Shown: piece after piece, positions 8,092 to 17,018 of the stretch
Layout: each line of letters starts with the position of its first letter
Numbering within the stretch: position 1 is the first letter of the stretch
DNA from: JAHFOW01 sp046350595
Lineage (GTDB): Bacteria; Planctomycetota; Brocadiia; Brocadiales; Brocadiaceae
Direction of reading: 5' to 3'
DNA: 54,143 nt
Assembly: GCA_046350595.1 (NCBI GenBank)
Contig: JAXMAC010000010.1
Location: 1-54,143, forward strand
The notes under the pieces: model-generated
The model's database searches: none
What the model saw: only the letters and a program-made list of their open reading frames with translations
What the model was told of the DNA's origin: nothing
Translations under genes and position numbers: made by a program

Positions 8092-9818
8092 TCATCAAAC
8101 TTTATATCTTTAACCTCCAACTCCAGGTTCTCGTTATTCATCCAGGTATTCATTTTCAGGGTAAATGCGACTGAACACGTCCTGCCATTCTGCTGGAGTC
8201 GGTCAATATAATCTCCCATTCCAAAGGCAATCGTCCTGAGGGCAATGTCTCCCTGTCTGACGTAAAAACTCAGATGCTGTCCCTTTGTGCCAATACGCCG
8301 CGGTTGCCCAACCACCTTTAAATCCATGGCGGCAAAGACTGGAGCGGTATTGCCTTCTCCATGGGGCGCCAGACGCGCAAGCTCTGAAACTAATGCACCG
8401 GATAACATAGAAAGGGTAACTTCTAAATCGATATTTAAGATGGGTTGTAAATCTGTCCTGGTCAGTCTTTGCGATGTCGCACTATTGAGCATTTCACGAA
8501 ATTCATTGATATTATCGGCGTGTATTTTTAATCCGGCAGCCTGTGCATGACCACCCACCGAAAGCAGCTTGCTTCTGCAGCATTCCAATGCCTCCAATAT
8601 GTGAAAGGAGGGAATGGAACGCGCCGACCCGTGGCCTATTTCATCGGCTATAGCGATCATTACGGTAGGCCGGTTAAATTCCTCTACAATTTTCGAGGCA
8701 ATAATCCCGATCACACCCGGATGCCACGCACAGTCTGCCAGCACAAGGGCGGCAGACTCATCAAGGTTTATCTCTTTCAAAACCTTTTGTCTTGCTGACG
8801 ACATGATATCAACCTGAATATCCTGTCTTCTTTTGTTTTCCTGCTCCAGAAAGTTGGCAATTTCGACCGCCCGCTCTTTGCTTGTTGTTGTCAACATTTC
8901 AACCACGATCCCGGCCCGACCCATGCGCCCTGGCGCATTGATACGGGGGCCGAGGCGGAACCCCACATGGAAGGCATCAAGATTTGTTCTGGAAAGGTCT
9001 GCAATGTCGAGAATCGCTCGCAAACCGGGAATTTCTGTGTGTTGTAATGCAGAGAGGCCGTATTTGGTAAGGATACGATTTTCACCCACGAGCGGGACCA
9101 CATCGGCAATGGTGCCCAGCGCTACTAATCCAACCGCATTTAACAAGAAATCCTTGAATTCCGGAGATACCCTTTTTTGGGGTGAAAAATGTTGCCCTAT
9201 CGCCCATGCAAGTTTAAAGGCAATACCTACCCCGGAAAGGTCTTTAAACACATTAGATGACGTCATGAGCTTCGGATTCACCACGGCAAAGGCATTTGGT
9301 ACCTGCTGGCCAGGCTGATGATGGTCGGTAATAATCAAATCGATGCCATACATACGGGCAATATCGGCCTCAATGCAGGCATTGATGCCACAGTCAACGG
9401 TTAAGATGACGTCAGCCCCACCCTCTTTGAGTTTTTTAATCGCATCTGCATTCAGACCATACCCCTCTTCCAGCCGTTCAGGGATATAATAACTCACCTG
9501 TGCCCCTACCAGCTTCAGACACCGGTACATGAGGGCGGTAGCAGACAACCCGTCGACGTCGTAATCCCCGTAAATGACAATATTTTCTCCCTTTCGTACA
9601 GCTTCGCTGGTCCGGATGGACGCCTTTTCAATGTCAGGAAGAATCGAAGGATCTGCCAGCGCCGCTAGTTGCGGCTGAAGAAAATTTTTAGCAGAGGCAA
9701 CATCAGTAACCCCACGGTTGATGAGCACCTGTGCCATCAAGGGTGATATTTTGAGTTTACTTGCAATTTCAGACTGCAGCGTCTTGTTAGGAGGGAGAAA
9801 TACCCACCTTTTACTCAT
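8088..9818 (-). CDS. recJ: Single-stranded-DNA-specific exonuclease RecJ
   Basis: Predicted Mn/Mg-dependent 5'-3' exonuclease acting on single-stranded DNA in recombination and mismatch repair. DHH-phosphoesterase motifs are present: IYGDYDVDGLSA with D85, D87 and D89; TVDCGIN with D142; DHHQPGQQVP with DHH at 165-167. The DHHA1 motif SVGGHAQAAG lies in the second half, followed by a C-terminal OB-type region. At 576 residues it is a normal full-length RecJ. It is the first gene of a minus-strand unit recJ-kinase-DUF2064. Confidence 0.97.
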   Translation of the reverse strand: MSKRWVFLPPNKTLQSEIASKLKISPLMAQVLINRGVTDVASAKNFLQPQLAALADPSILPDIEKASIRTSEAVRKGENIVIYGDYDVDGLSATALMYRCLKLVGAQVSYYIPERLEEGYGLNADAIKKLKEGGADVILTVDCGINACIEADIARMYGIDLIITDHHQPGQQVPNAFAVVNPKLMTSSNVFKDLSGVGIAFKLAWAIGQHFSPQKRVSPEFKDFLLNAVGLVALGTIADVVPLVGENRILTKYGLSALQHTEIPGLRAILDIADLSRTNLDAFHVGFRLGPRINAPGRMGRAGIVVEMLTTTSKERAVEIANFLEQENKRRQDIQVDIMSSARQKVLKEINLDESAALVLADCAWHPGVIGIIASKIVEEFNRPTVMIAIADEIGHGSARSIPSFHILEALECCRSKLLSVGGHAQAAGLKIHADNINEFREMLNSATSQRLTRTDLQPILNIDLEVTLSMLSGALVSELARLAPHGEGNTAPVFAAMDLKVVGQPRRIGTKGQHLSFYVRQGDIALRTIAFGMGDYIDRLQQNGRTCSVAFTLKMNTWMNNENLELEVKDIKFDE

Positions 9819-10121
9819 AGGTTTTGTATATTAAAATTGTGATGTAAATTATTGATAAAACTTATATTGCGTACAATGAATGTTTTATCATTGTACTGTG
9901 ATTTCAAAGTCTTTCAAGGAAATTTAATTATTTTTTATTCATTGAAAAAAGGGGTATAATGTGATAACATCCTGAATGTTTGTAACAAGAAATTTGCATG
10001 TTCTGCAATCCGCTTATTGTAAAAGTATGGAACAATTCCCTGGTAAAATTCTTCACCTGAAGATGTAGCTTGCCTCTTTACCCTTCGTTACTTCGTTCAA
10101 TTTTATTAAAAGAAATGTATC
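9819..10121. other. Divergent intergenic region between recJ and the MsbA-like gene
   Basis: About 300 AT-rich bases between two divergently transcribed genes, so it should hold promoters for both. A TATAAT hexamer lies at 9955-9960, but no good -35 hexamer stands 16-18 bp upstream, so I do not call a promoter with confidence. No repeats of the families seen elsewhere and no further coding potential are visible. Confidence 0.5.
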
Positions 10122-12011
10122 ATGATTAACAGCGCTGTTGTTCGGGAATGTGTAAAGTTATTGTCTTTTGTAAGACCCTACTGGAAATATATGACGATAG
10201 CCATTTTTACCATGTTCGTATATACTTCGATGAGCGGTATACAGATTTCATTAATCAAGCCTATTGTAGATAGGCTCCTCAGGGGTGAAACACAGAAAAC
10301 TGCCGAATTACCAAAAATTGATATCAACCAGACGATCCAGGCATCCGGGGACACATCGTCGGCAAAACAGTTTAAAAAACAGGTACTCAATAAATTCAAG
10401 TTCATCGAAACAATCCATAAACACGCAACAAGCTCATTTACCGGCATCGGTATCACCATGGCAATTATTGCCCCTTTTATCTTCCTTTCTTGCTATTATC
10501 AGCAATATTTCAGGAATCGGGTCATGTGGGCTGTAGTTGTGGATATCCGAAATAAGGTCTGCGATCACCTCCTGCTGCAACCCCTGAGTTTCTTTGAAAA
10601 CCGGAAGAGCGGTGATTTGATCTCCCGGCTCACCAATGATATCGCAACTACCCAGTCTGGCCTCAGCGTTCTCTTCGACGAAATCCTCCTTCAACCTATG
10701 AAGCTGATCTGCGGACTGACGCTGTCGTTTTATTTTAGCTGGAAGCTCTCACTGCTAACCCTCATTGCCTTTCCGGTAATATTTTTTCCTGCGCTTACTA
10801 TGGGCAAGAAGATCAAGAAACATGGAAAGGGCAGTCTGAAACACCTCTCAGACCTTACGGACGCCTTGCGCGAGATGTTTACCGGCATCAGAATTGTGAA
10901 GGCATTCAAGATGGAGGGAGAAGAAAGCCGTGATATTCACGAGATCAGCGAACGCTTCTTCCATAAAAGGTTAAAATTGGTGAAAACAAAGGCCATGAAT
11001 GAAGGCACAAGCGAGTTTCTCTATACTATTGGCCTTGCAGCCCTGATTGTCTGTGGCGGTTATATCGTCGTTTCCGGAAGGGTTACGCCTGGCGAACTTG
11101 CGGGGTTTATCACAGCCACGGGTTTTATGGTAATAACCGGAATAAAGAAACTGGCCAAGAGCTATGCGACCCTCCAGGAATCTCTTTCGGGTGTAAGCAG
11201 GGTGTTTGAACTATTCGCCACAGAGCCATCGATTAAAGACCATCCAGAGGCAGTTCCCTTAGAAAAGATAGAAAAGGGAATATCTTTTAATGAGGTAAGT
11301 TTTTCCTATGACGGACATGAAGAACTTATCCTGAAGGGCTTAAACCTTACCATCCCCAAAGGTGAAGTTGTTGCCATTGTTGGCGGAAGTGGCGCGGGCA
11401 AATCAACCCTGGTAAACCTCATCCCCCGTTTTTATGACCCTATTAAGGGTAGCGTTGAAATCGATGGTATTGATATCCGCAAGATTAAACGGGACGATCT
11501 CCTTTCGCATATTGCAATGGTAACCCAGCAAACCTTCCTTTTTAACCGCAGCCTGTACGAAAATATCCTCTATGGCAAAAGAGAAGCTACCCTGGCAGAT
11601 GTTCAGGCCGCAGCAAAGGCTTCAAACATCCATGATTTTATCATGGGTCTTCCCAAAGGCTATGATACGGTCGTTGGTGAATTAGGCGTAAAGCTCTCCG
11701 GCGGACAACGTCAGCGGATCGCTATCGCGCGTGCGATCCTGAAAGACGCATCCATTCTGCTTCTCGACGAGGCGACCTCTTCCCTGGACTACGAATCTGA
11801 AAAACTGGTGCAGGACGCAATAAACAACCTGATTACAGGAAGAACGACCATTATCGTTGCCCACCGCCTTTCAACAATCCAGCACTGCGACAGGATTATC
11901 GTCATGAAACACGGACGTATCGTTGAAACGGGAAATCACGAATCTCTCATGGCATGTGAAAGTGAATACAAACGCGTGTATCAGGTACATTCCGATATGG
12001 TTCATACATAG
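10122..12011 (+). CDS. ABC exporter, MsbA-type lipid/lipid A flippase family
   Basis: A 629-residue half-transporter combining a six-helix transmembrane domain (about 20-350) and an ATPase domain. The ATPase has Walker A GGSGAGKST (near 421-429), signature LSGGQRQR (near 525), Walker B ILLLDEATSSLD and the switch histidine in IVAHRLST. Such inner-membrane homodimers flip lipid A-core or other hydrophobic substrates. A longer-than-usual soluble insertion (about 50-110) separates the first two membrane helices. The convergent neighbours are an Mla-type operon, which fits an outer-membrane lipid theme, but the substrate cannot be read from sequence. Confidence 0.92.
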   Translation: MINSAVVRECVKLLSFVRPYWKYMTIAIFTMFVYTSMSGIQISLIKPIVDRLLRGETQKTAELPKIDINQTIQASGDTSSAKQFKKQVLNKFKFIETIHKHATSSFTGIGITMAIIAPFIFLSCYYQQYFRNRVMWAVVVDIRNKVCDHLLLQPLSFFENRKSGDLISRLTNDIATTQSGLSVLFDEILLQPMKLICGLTLSFYFSWKLSLLTLIAFPVIFFPALTMGKKIKKHGKGSLKHLSDLTDALREMFTGIRIVKAFKMEGEESRDIHEISERFFHKRLKLVKTKAMNEGTSEFLYTIGLAALIVCGGYIVVSGRVTPGELAGFITATGFMVITGIKKLAKSYATLQESLSGVSRVFELFATEPSIKDHPEAVPLEKIEKGISFNEVSFSYDGHEELILKGLNLTIPKGEVVAIVGGSGAGKSTLVNLIPRFYDPIKGSVEIDGIDIRKIKRDDLLSHIAMVTQQTFLFNRSLYENILYGKREATLADVQAAAKASNIHDFIMGLPKGYDTVVGELGVKLSGGQRQRIAIARAILKDASILLLDEATSSLDYESEKLVQDAINNLITGRTTIIVAHRLSTIQHCDRIIVMKHGRIVETGNHESLMACESEYKRVYQVHSDMVHT

Positions 12012-12186
12012 TTCAGTCAATCAAGTTTAATTTGGCATTCAGAGGCTTTTGAAATAGTAAGCAGTCTTCCTCCGGACTTACTACAAGGAAGCAACGGCAC
12101 ATCGTTTATATTCCGGGTGGTTCGGTTCTGCATAAGCCTGAAAATAAACAGGTTGGTTGAGAAGATATAAAAGCTGGAAAAGGGGC

Positions 12187-13008
12187 TTATTGTTTGTTAT
12201 CCTCTTTTCCCTTTGCAATGCTTTTGCGAATGAGATTTCGTAAAATAAAGCTACGCTCAGCGCCGCCGAGAAGACCCCTGAGATTATCGTACAGTGCAGG
12301 ATCGGCAACCAGGGCGCCAATCGTTCCTTCTCCATTGTCAATCTTTTCGGTGATCTCTTTGAGGGATTTTGATGTTGAAACCAGATTGTCCATGAGTTGT
12401 TTGCCTTTAGGGTCGTAGAGCAAGGCATGGAGCAAGCCTTCTCCTTTTTGGAAATTTTTCACACTTTCATTGAGTGATACCGTCACATTGCTTAACGACT
12501 CCACAACGCCACCTTCATCCAGTTTCTTGAGTATTTTTGAAAATGATTCAATCATATTCATACCACCTTCAAGCCCGGCGGCATAATTACGCGGCTCTGC
12601 ACTTTTTATGGTATCGCCATCTTCCACCGTAGATTCGCGGCACGCACCCGTGGCAATTTCTACATAAGAGTCACCGGTTACATAACTCAGCCATTTAATA
12701 GTGGCAACACAATCCCTGGTAAGATTTTTCTGAACTAACTTATCTACTTTCAGTACTACATCAATTCCCTCGCAGGGTAATCTGTTGGGTAAAATAACGT
12801 CCTCAACCTTTCCAATTTCTACCCCCATAAACCGTACGGGAGCCCCTTCTTTTAATCCATAGACATTGAGAAACCTTGTCTTTAAAGTAATTTGTGGTTT
12901 AAAATACCCCTTCTGACTGCCCAGGATAAATATCATGGCGCCAAAACCCAGCAGGGTTATCAGGGTGAAAATTCCTGCGCGTAATTGAGCAAATTGTTCC
13001 TTTGTCAT
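12187..13008 (-). CDS. mlaD: MlaD-family MCE-domain lipid transport protein
   Basis: Predicted periplasmic, inner-membrane-anchored MCE protein of a phospholipid ABC transporter (MlaFEDB-like). One N-terminal membrane segment (about 8-30) is followed by the MCE domain (about 36-115), visible as GLKEGAPVRFMGVEIGKV and later YVTGDSYVEI. A long C-terminal helical region (150-273) follows, as in MlaD/TTG2C proteins. It is the last gene of the unit lipoprotein-mlaE-mlaF-mlaD, with a 12-bp gap after mlaF. Confidence 0.93.
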   Translation of the reverse strand: MTKEQFAQLRAGIFTLITLLGFGAMIFILGSQKGYFKPQITLKTRFLNVYGLKEGAPVRFMGVEIGKVEDVILPNRLPCEGIDVVLKVDKLVQKNLTRDCVATIKWLSYVTGDSYVEIATGACRESTVEDGDTIKSAEPRNYAAGLEGGMNMIESFSKILKKLDEGGVVESLSNVTVSLNESVKNFQKGEGLLHALLYDPKGKQLMDNLVSTSKSLKEITEKIDNGEGTIGALVADPALYDNLRGLLGGAERSFILRNLIRKSIAKGKEDNKQ

Positions 13009-13020
13009 AAAAATCCCCCT

Positions 13021-13764
13021 TTATGCACAAATATTACCACTCAGAAAATCTTTTACTGCCGGAATGTTTGACTTCGTGAGTTCTTCCCATGTCCCAACTG
13101 CAACAATCTTTCCCTCATAAAGCATAGCAATTCGGTCAGAAACGGTTTTTACACAGTGGAGGTCGTGGGTTACCACAATGGTTGTTATGCCCAGTTTCCT
13201 CCGCAATTCAACAATCAACTCATTGATCCGTTGAGCGTTGATCGGATCCAAACCCGTTGTGGGTTCATCATACAAAATAATTTCAGGCTCCGTAGCAATT
13301 GCCCTCGCCAGGCCAACACGTTTTTTCATACCACCGCTCAGTTCCGCCGGCATCTTGGCTTCGATACCGCTCAATCCTACGAGTTTCAATTTTTCTGCAA
13401 CCCGTTTTCGAATTTCCTCCTCCGTTAGTTTGAGATGCTCACGAAAAGGATATGCAATATTTTCAAATACCGTGAGTGAATCAAAAAGTGCAGCCCCCTG
13501 AAACAACATCCCGACATGCTCGCGCAGTTTAATGAGTGCATTCTCATTCATCCCGGTTATATTATGATCCAGAACTATAATCTCTCCTTTATCGGGCTGT
13601 ATAAGTCCAATTAATTCTTTGATAAGGACGCTTTTCCCGGAACCACTTCCTCCAAGGAGTGAAATAATTTCCCCCTCCCGGACAGATAAATTGATTCCAT
13701 TATGAACCACGACTCCATTAAAGGATTTATGTACATCTTTGAATTCAATAATTATTCTGGACAT
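13021..13764 (-). CDS. mlaF: MlaF-type ABC transporter ATPase
   Basis: ATPase subunit of an Mla/TTG2-type phospholipid transporter. From the start MSRIIIEFKDVHKSF at 13764 it has 247 residues, the usual family size. Walker A is GGSGSGKSV (38-46), the signature is LSGGMKKRVGLARA, and Walker B is IILYDEPTTGLDP. An in-frame ATG at 13941 would add 59 residues that overlap mlaE and match nothing in the family, so I reject that start. The gap to mlaE is 41 bp. Confidence 0.94.
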   Translation of the reverse strand: MSRIIIEFKDVHKSFNGVVVHNGINLSVREGEIISLLGGSGSGKSVLIKELIGLIQPDKGEIIVLDHNITGMNENALIKLREHVGMLFQGAALFDSLTVFENIAYPFREHLKLTEEEIRKRVAEKLKLVGLSGIEAKMPAELSGGMKKRVGLARAIATEPEIILYDEPTTGLDPINAQRINELIVELRRKLGITTIVVTHDLHCVKTVSDRIAMLYEGKIVAVGTWEELTKSNIPAVKDFLSGNICA

Positions 13765-13805
13765 ATAAAAAGTTTCATAACCTCTGATATCCTGAAAACA
13801 TTTTT

Positions 13806-14588
13806 CTAAAATACAACGAGAAACAATTTTGTCAGAAAAAAATCGGAAATCAGGATCAAGATGGAGGTGGTCACCACGGTAATTGTTGTAGACCGTCCAA
13901 CACCGGTCGTCCCACCGGTCGTTTTTAAACCAAAATAACAACCAATTACCGCAATGAGAAATCCGAAAAACACCGTCTTCCCTACTCCGCTCAGAAAATC
14001 TGTCATCTTGACTGTTGTTAAAACGGAATTGATATAAAAAGTACGATGAATCTCAAGTTCGAAGAGGGATATAATCATACCCCCAAAAATTCCAACAATA
14101 TCCGCCGTAACCGTAAGCAAAGGAAGCGTAATCATTCCTGCCAGAATCTTGGGAGTTACCAGTTTTTTAACAGGGCTTGCTCCCAGGGCGCGCATGGCAT
14201 CAATCTGCTCTGTTACTTGCATGGAACCAATCTCTGCCGCTATACCTGATCCCACCCGTGCACCAACCATAATGGATGTAAGAACAGGTCCGAGTTCCCT
14301 CACCAGAGACAGTGATACAACACTCCCAACATACATTTCAGCGCCGTAGTAACTCAATCCATAAATTGTTTGAAGTGCCATGACCATTCCGGTAAAGAGC
14401 GCAATGAGGTCTACAAGGAAGAGCGAACCTGCGCCAAAGTTGTCTATTTCTCTGAGGGTAAGTTTTACATTAAGAGGCGGGATAAAAATCCCCCCAAGTC
14501 CCTTCATTGCCAGTAAGGTGGCCTGACCAAGGGAGAAGATAACCCTTTTACATGCTTCATCAATGTGTATTAAAATATTCTTTAACAT
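13806..14588 (-). CDS. mlaE: MlaE-type ABC transporter permease
   Basis: Integral inner-membrane permease of the MlaE/YrbE family (260 residues, usual length). It has several hydrophobic helices and the conserved core VRELGPVLTSIMVGARVGSG followed by AAEIGSMQVTEQIDAM. It begins with an amphipathic N-terminal helix. Together with mlaF and mlaD it forms the core of a lipid transporter between inner and outer membrane. The upstream lipoprotein gene ends one base before this start, so they are surely co-transcribed. Confidence 0.95.
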   Translation of the reverse strand: MLKNILIHIDEACKRVIFSLGQATLLAMKGLGGIFIPPLNVKLTLREIDNFGAGSLFLVDLIALFTGMVMALQTIYGLSYYGAEMYVGSVVSLSLVRELGPVLTSIMVGARVGSGIAAEIGSMQVTEQIDAMRALGASPVKKLVTPKILAGMITLPLLTVTADIVGIFGGMIISLFELEIHRTFYINSVLTTVKMTDFLSGVGKTVFFGFLIAVIGCYFGLKTTGGTTGVGRSTTITVVTTSILILISDFFLTKLFLVVF

Positions 14589-14589
14589 A

Positions 14590-15177
14590 CTATTCTTCCC
14601 GGAGCTTGAATGATTTTACCGCATTTTCAAAATCACTGCGGACATCCTCAAACGAATCAGATGGCGCCCAGTACACTAAATCATAAATATGGTCATTTGT
14701 CCTGATAACGTAAGAATCAATCTTCACGTGCTGATCATCCATTTCACCAGTCAATATGGTATGCATTGCCTTTTGATTGTCGATAGTTACCGGCTCCGTT
14801 GAGAGTATCTTCTTTCCTTTTAATCCAATAAAAAGCTGGGTATTGAGTATTTCCAGGGTGTATTTCTTATTTTCCAGGTCACTGGTGATAAAGGCCATCA
14901 TGGCATGAGATTGTTTATTCCACAACGCCATATCTTCTTTACCTGCTTTCATCGGCTCCCACCCATTTCCCGTAATGTTTAAAGTATATTTTTTATACAG
15001 TGGAGAAATCGTGCGTTTCCCGGCAGACCATTGAGCACAGCCACCCAGAACACCAAGCAAAATACCTGATACCCCGAGCCATTGAAGTACGTCTTTTTTT
15101 TTAAAACAACTCAATAGTTTTGCTCCTGTTGTTATAGTATTACGCTGTAAATACTTCTTTTTTTGCAACTTTTTCAT
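14590..15177 (-). CDS. Putative lipoprotein leading the Mla-type operon
   Basis: I place the start at the ATG at 15177, giving 196 residues. An upstream in-frame ATG (15288) lies inside a repeat and is unlikely. A hydrophobic stretch GVSGILLGVLGGCAQW (about 54-69) ends in a lipobox-like LGGC, so the product is probably a membrane-anchored lipoprotein. A start nearer the hydrophobic stretch is possible. The mature part has alternating strands (YTLEILNTQLFIGLKGKK, KIDSYVIRTNDHIYDLVYW) and ends in FENAVKSFKL, which resembles PsbP/MOG1-fold secreted proteins; this fold is inference. Its position suggests a periplasmic accessory of the Mla-like transporter. Confidence 0.75.
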   Translation of the reverse strand: MKKLQKKKYLQRNTITTGAKLLSCFKKKDVLQWLGVSGILLGVLGGCAQWSAGKRTISPLYKKYTLNITGNGWEPMKAGKEDMALWNKQSHAMMAFITSDLENKKYTLEILNTQLFIGLKGKKILSTEPVTIDNQKAMHTILTGEMDDQHVKIDSYVIRTNDHIYDLVYWAPSDSFEDVRSDFENAVKSFKLREE

Positions 15178-15178
15178 A

Positions 15179-15380
15179 GCGCAGCTAAGCCTCAACCAAT
15201 TCTCTTGTGAAAGCGGGGAGATTGCTTCGGAAAAGACCCTCGCAATGACATTTACTATGCACTTTGATGGCACACGGCACATTGCCATTGCGAGCGGAGC
15301 GAAGCAATCTTTCCATCATAAACAAATGTAATTGTGAAAAACTTACACAAAAAAGAAGTTTTTACAGAGTAATACTATAA
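15179..15380 (+). repeat. Composite intergenic repeat, copy B
   Basis: Forward copy of the ~200-bp composite repeat. It has GCGCAGCTAAGC, GATTGCTTCGGAAAAGACCC, CATTGCGAGCGGAGCGAAGC and the terminal AACTTACACAAAAAAGAAGT block ending GTAATACTATAA. It overlaps the region just upstream of the lipoprotein gene on the minus strand. Confidence 0.8.
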
Positions 15381-15720
15381 TCCCCTTTACCCCCTTTGTT
15401 AAGGGGGACACTCTGAAATCTCCCTTAGAAAAGGGGGATTTATGGGGTTGTTCCCTTTGATCAGGGAATTTGTTTGCGGCATTGCTGCGATAGGAACTAT
15501 TCAAAACAAAAAAGCCTTTGTGGTAATCTGAAAAAAAGTCTATCAATTTACCAGGGGTAAGTCAATAACCTTAAGTACCGATGCATTCAGAGAATAAGTT
15601 TTCCATATCAATCCTTGACTTATCCTGGTTGTTTATTTACCATAAGAAAAATTTTCTCATAGATGTGCGAATATATCTTATGTATTTTTTATGAATTAAC
15701 CTATAAACACTCATGACGCC
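15381..15720. other. Non-coding stretch upstream of moeA
   Basis: This 340-base gap begins with a short inverted-repeat block of pyrimidine and purine runs (CCCCTTTACCCCCTTTGTTA / AAAAGGGGGATTTATGGGG, about 15380-15450) of a type that recurs at 20178-20213. The rest is AT-rich and probably holds the moeA promoter. No gene is seen. Confidence 0.5.
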
Positions 15721-16920
15721 ATGATAACAGTCGATACTGCAGTCAAAATTGTTACCGATGTAATAGAGCCGCTTCCATCAAGATTAGTTCCCTTTGAAAG
15801 TTCGCTGGGATTTTGCCTTGCCCGGGATGTCCAATCGGATATTGATATGCCACCCTTTGACCGTTCGGCAATGGATGGATATGCCGTTATCGCCGAAGAT
15901 ACCACGAATGCCCCGGTTGAATTAACGGTTATTGAAGATATTGCCGCTGGCTACATGCCCCGGAAAAAAGTAGGGCGCGGACAGGCATCCAAAATTATGA
16001 CAGGCGCCGCCGTACCCGAAGGAGCCGATGCCGTGGTTAAATTTGAGGAAACGGAGGACATTTCTTCACCGAACCGGGCAAAAATACTTAAATCAATCAG
16101 GAAAGGCAGTAACATTTCAAGATGCGGCGAGGATATGAAAGTTGGCCAGACCGTACTTCGCAAGGGTATGATTATCAGACCGCAGGAAATAGGCATCCTC
16201 TCAACGGTAGGAAAATCATCGGTTGAGATATATTCAGCGCCAACGATAGGCATCATTTCCACCGGCGACGAATTAGTGGAGGTAGGCACAAAACCTTCCC
16301 TCGCCCAGATACGAAATAGCAACGGTTACTCCCTTGCAGCGCAGGCCAGACGGATGAAGGCAGAAGTAGAACTCCTGGGTATTGTTAAAGACAGAAAAGA
16401 GGAAATTGCCAACATCATGTGCAGAGGTTTAAACAAGGACATTCTTATCCTTTCCGGCGGCGTCTCGATGGGTGAATATGACCTTGTCGGCGATGTGATG
16501 AAGGATTTGAATACCCATATTTATTTTGAGAAGGTGGCATTGCGTCCGGGAAAACCAGTCATTTTTGGCAAAAAAGACAGGACCTTTATTTTTGCCCTCC
16601 CGGGAAACCCCGTGGCATCCTTCGTTACCTTTGAATTATTCATTTATCCCACCATTCGGAAGATGATGGGATTTTCTACCCTCCACAGAACAACGGTAAA
16701 GGCGATCGTAGAAACGGAGCTACTGGTTAAGAGAAAACGCCGTGAATACCGTCCCGCACACCTCTCTACACAGAACAATCAATGGCATGTCTCGCCCGTT
16801 GAATGGCATGGCTCCGCCGATCTCCTGTCTACCACGCGGGCCAATTCTTTACTCATCGTCCGCGAAGACGCTGAGAAATATGCCGCGGGACAACTTGCCG
16901 ACGTTATTGTCCTGGATTAA
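15721..16920 (+). CDS. moeA: Molybdopterin molybdenumtransferase MoeA
   Basis: Predicted to insert molybdate (or tungstate) into adenylylated molybdopterin in the last step of molybdenum-cofactor synthesis. Length (399) and layout are typical. Marks include MPPFDRSAMDGYAV near residue 40, GEDMKVGQTVLRKG, the MoCF-domain signatures ISTGDELVEVG and ILSGGVSMGEYDLV, and FALPGNPVASFV. No other cofactor gene is adjacent. Only a weak Shine-Dalgarno precedes the ATG. Confidence 0.96.
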   Translation: MITVDTAVKIVTDVIEPLPSRLVPFESSLGFCLARDVQSDIDMPPFDRSAMDGYAVIAEDTTNAPVELTVIEDIAAGYMPRKKVGRGQASKIMTGAAVPEGADAVVKFEETEDISSPNRAKILKSIRKGSNISRCGEDMKVGQTVLRKGMIIRPQEIGILSTVGKSSVEIYSAPTIGIISTGDELVEVGTKPSLAQIRNSNGYSLAAQARRMKAEVELLGIVKDRKEEIANIMCRGLNKDILILSGGVSMGEYDLVGDVMKDLNTHIYFEKVALRPGKPVIFGKKDRTFIFALPGNPVASFVTFELFIYPTIRKMMGFSTLHRTTVKAIVETELLVKRKRREYRPAHLSTQNNQWHVSPVEWHGSADLLSTTRANSLLIVREDAEKYAAGQLADVIVLD

Positions 16921-17018
16921 GAAGGAGAAAATTTGAATTCCTGCTATCAAATATCGGCTTTTTTATTCTATCCGTTCAAACAAATATTTTTCATCGGATT
17001 CAATTTCGTATTCCTTAT

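Noticed and set aside
9943..9960. TTGAAA...TATAAT as promoter of the MsbA-like gene
   Set aside because: The two hexamers are only seven bases apart, so they cannot form a sigma-70 promoter together.
13765..13941. 59-residue N-terminal extension of MlaF
   Set aside because: It overlaps mlaE, has no family match, and the ATG at 13764 gives the standard length.
15178..15288. Upstream start for the lipoprotein
   Set aside because: The added residues are translated from a dispersed repeat.
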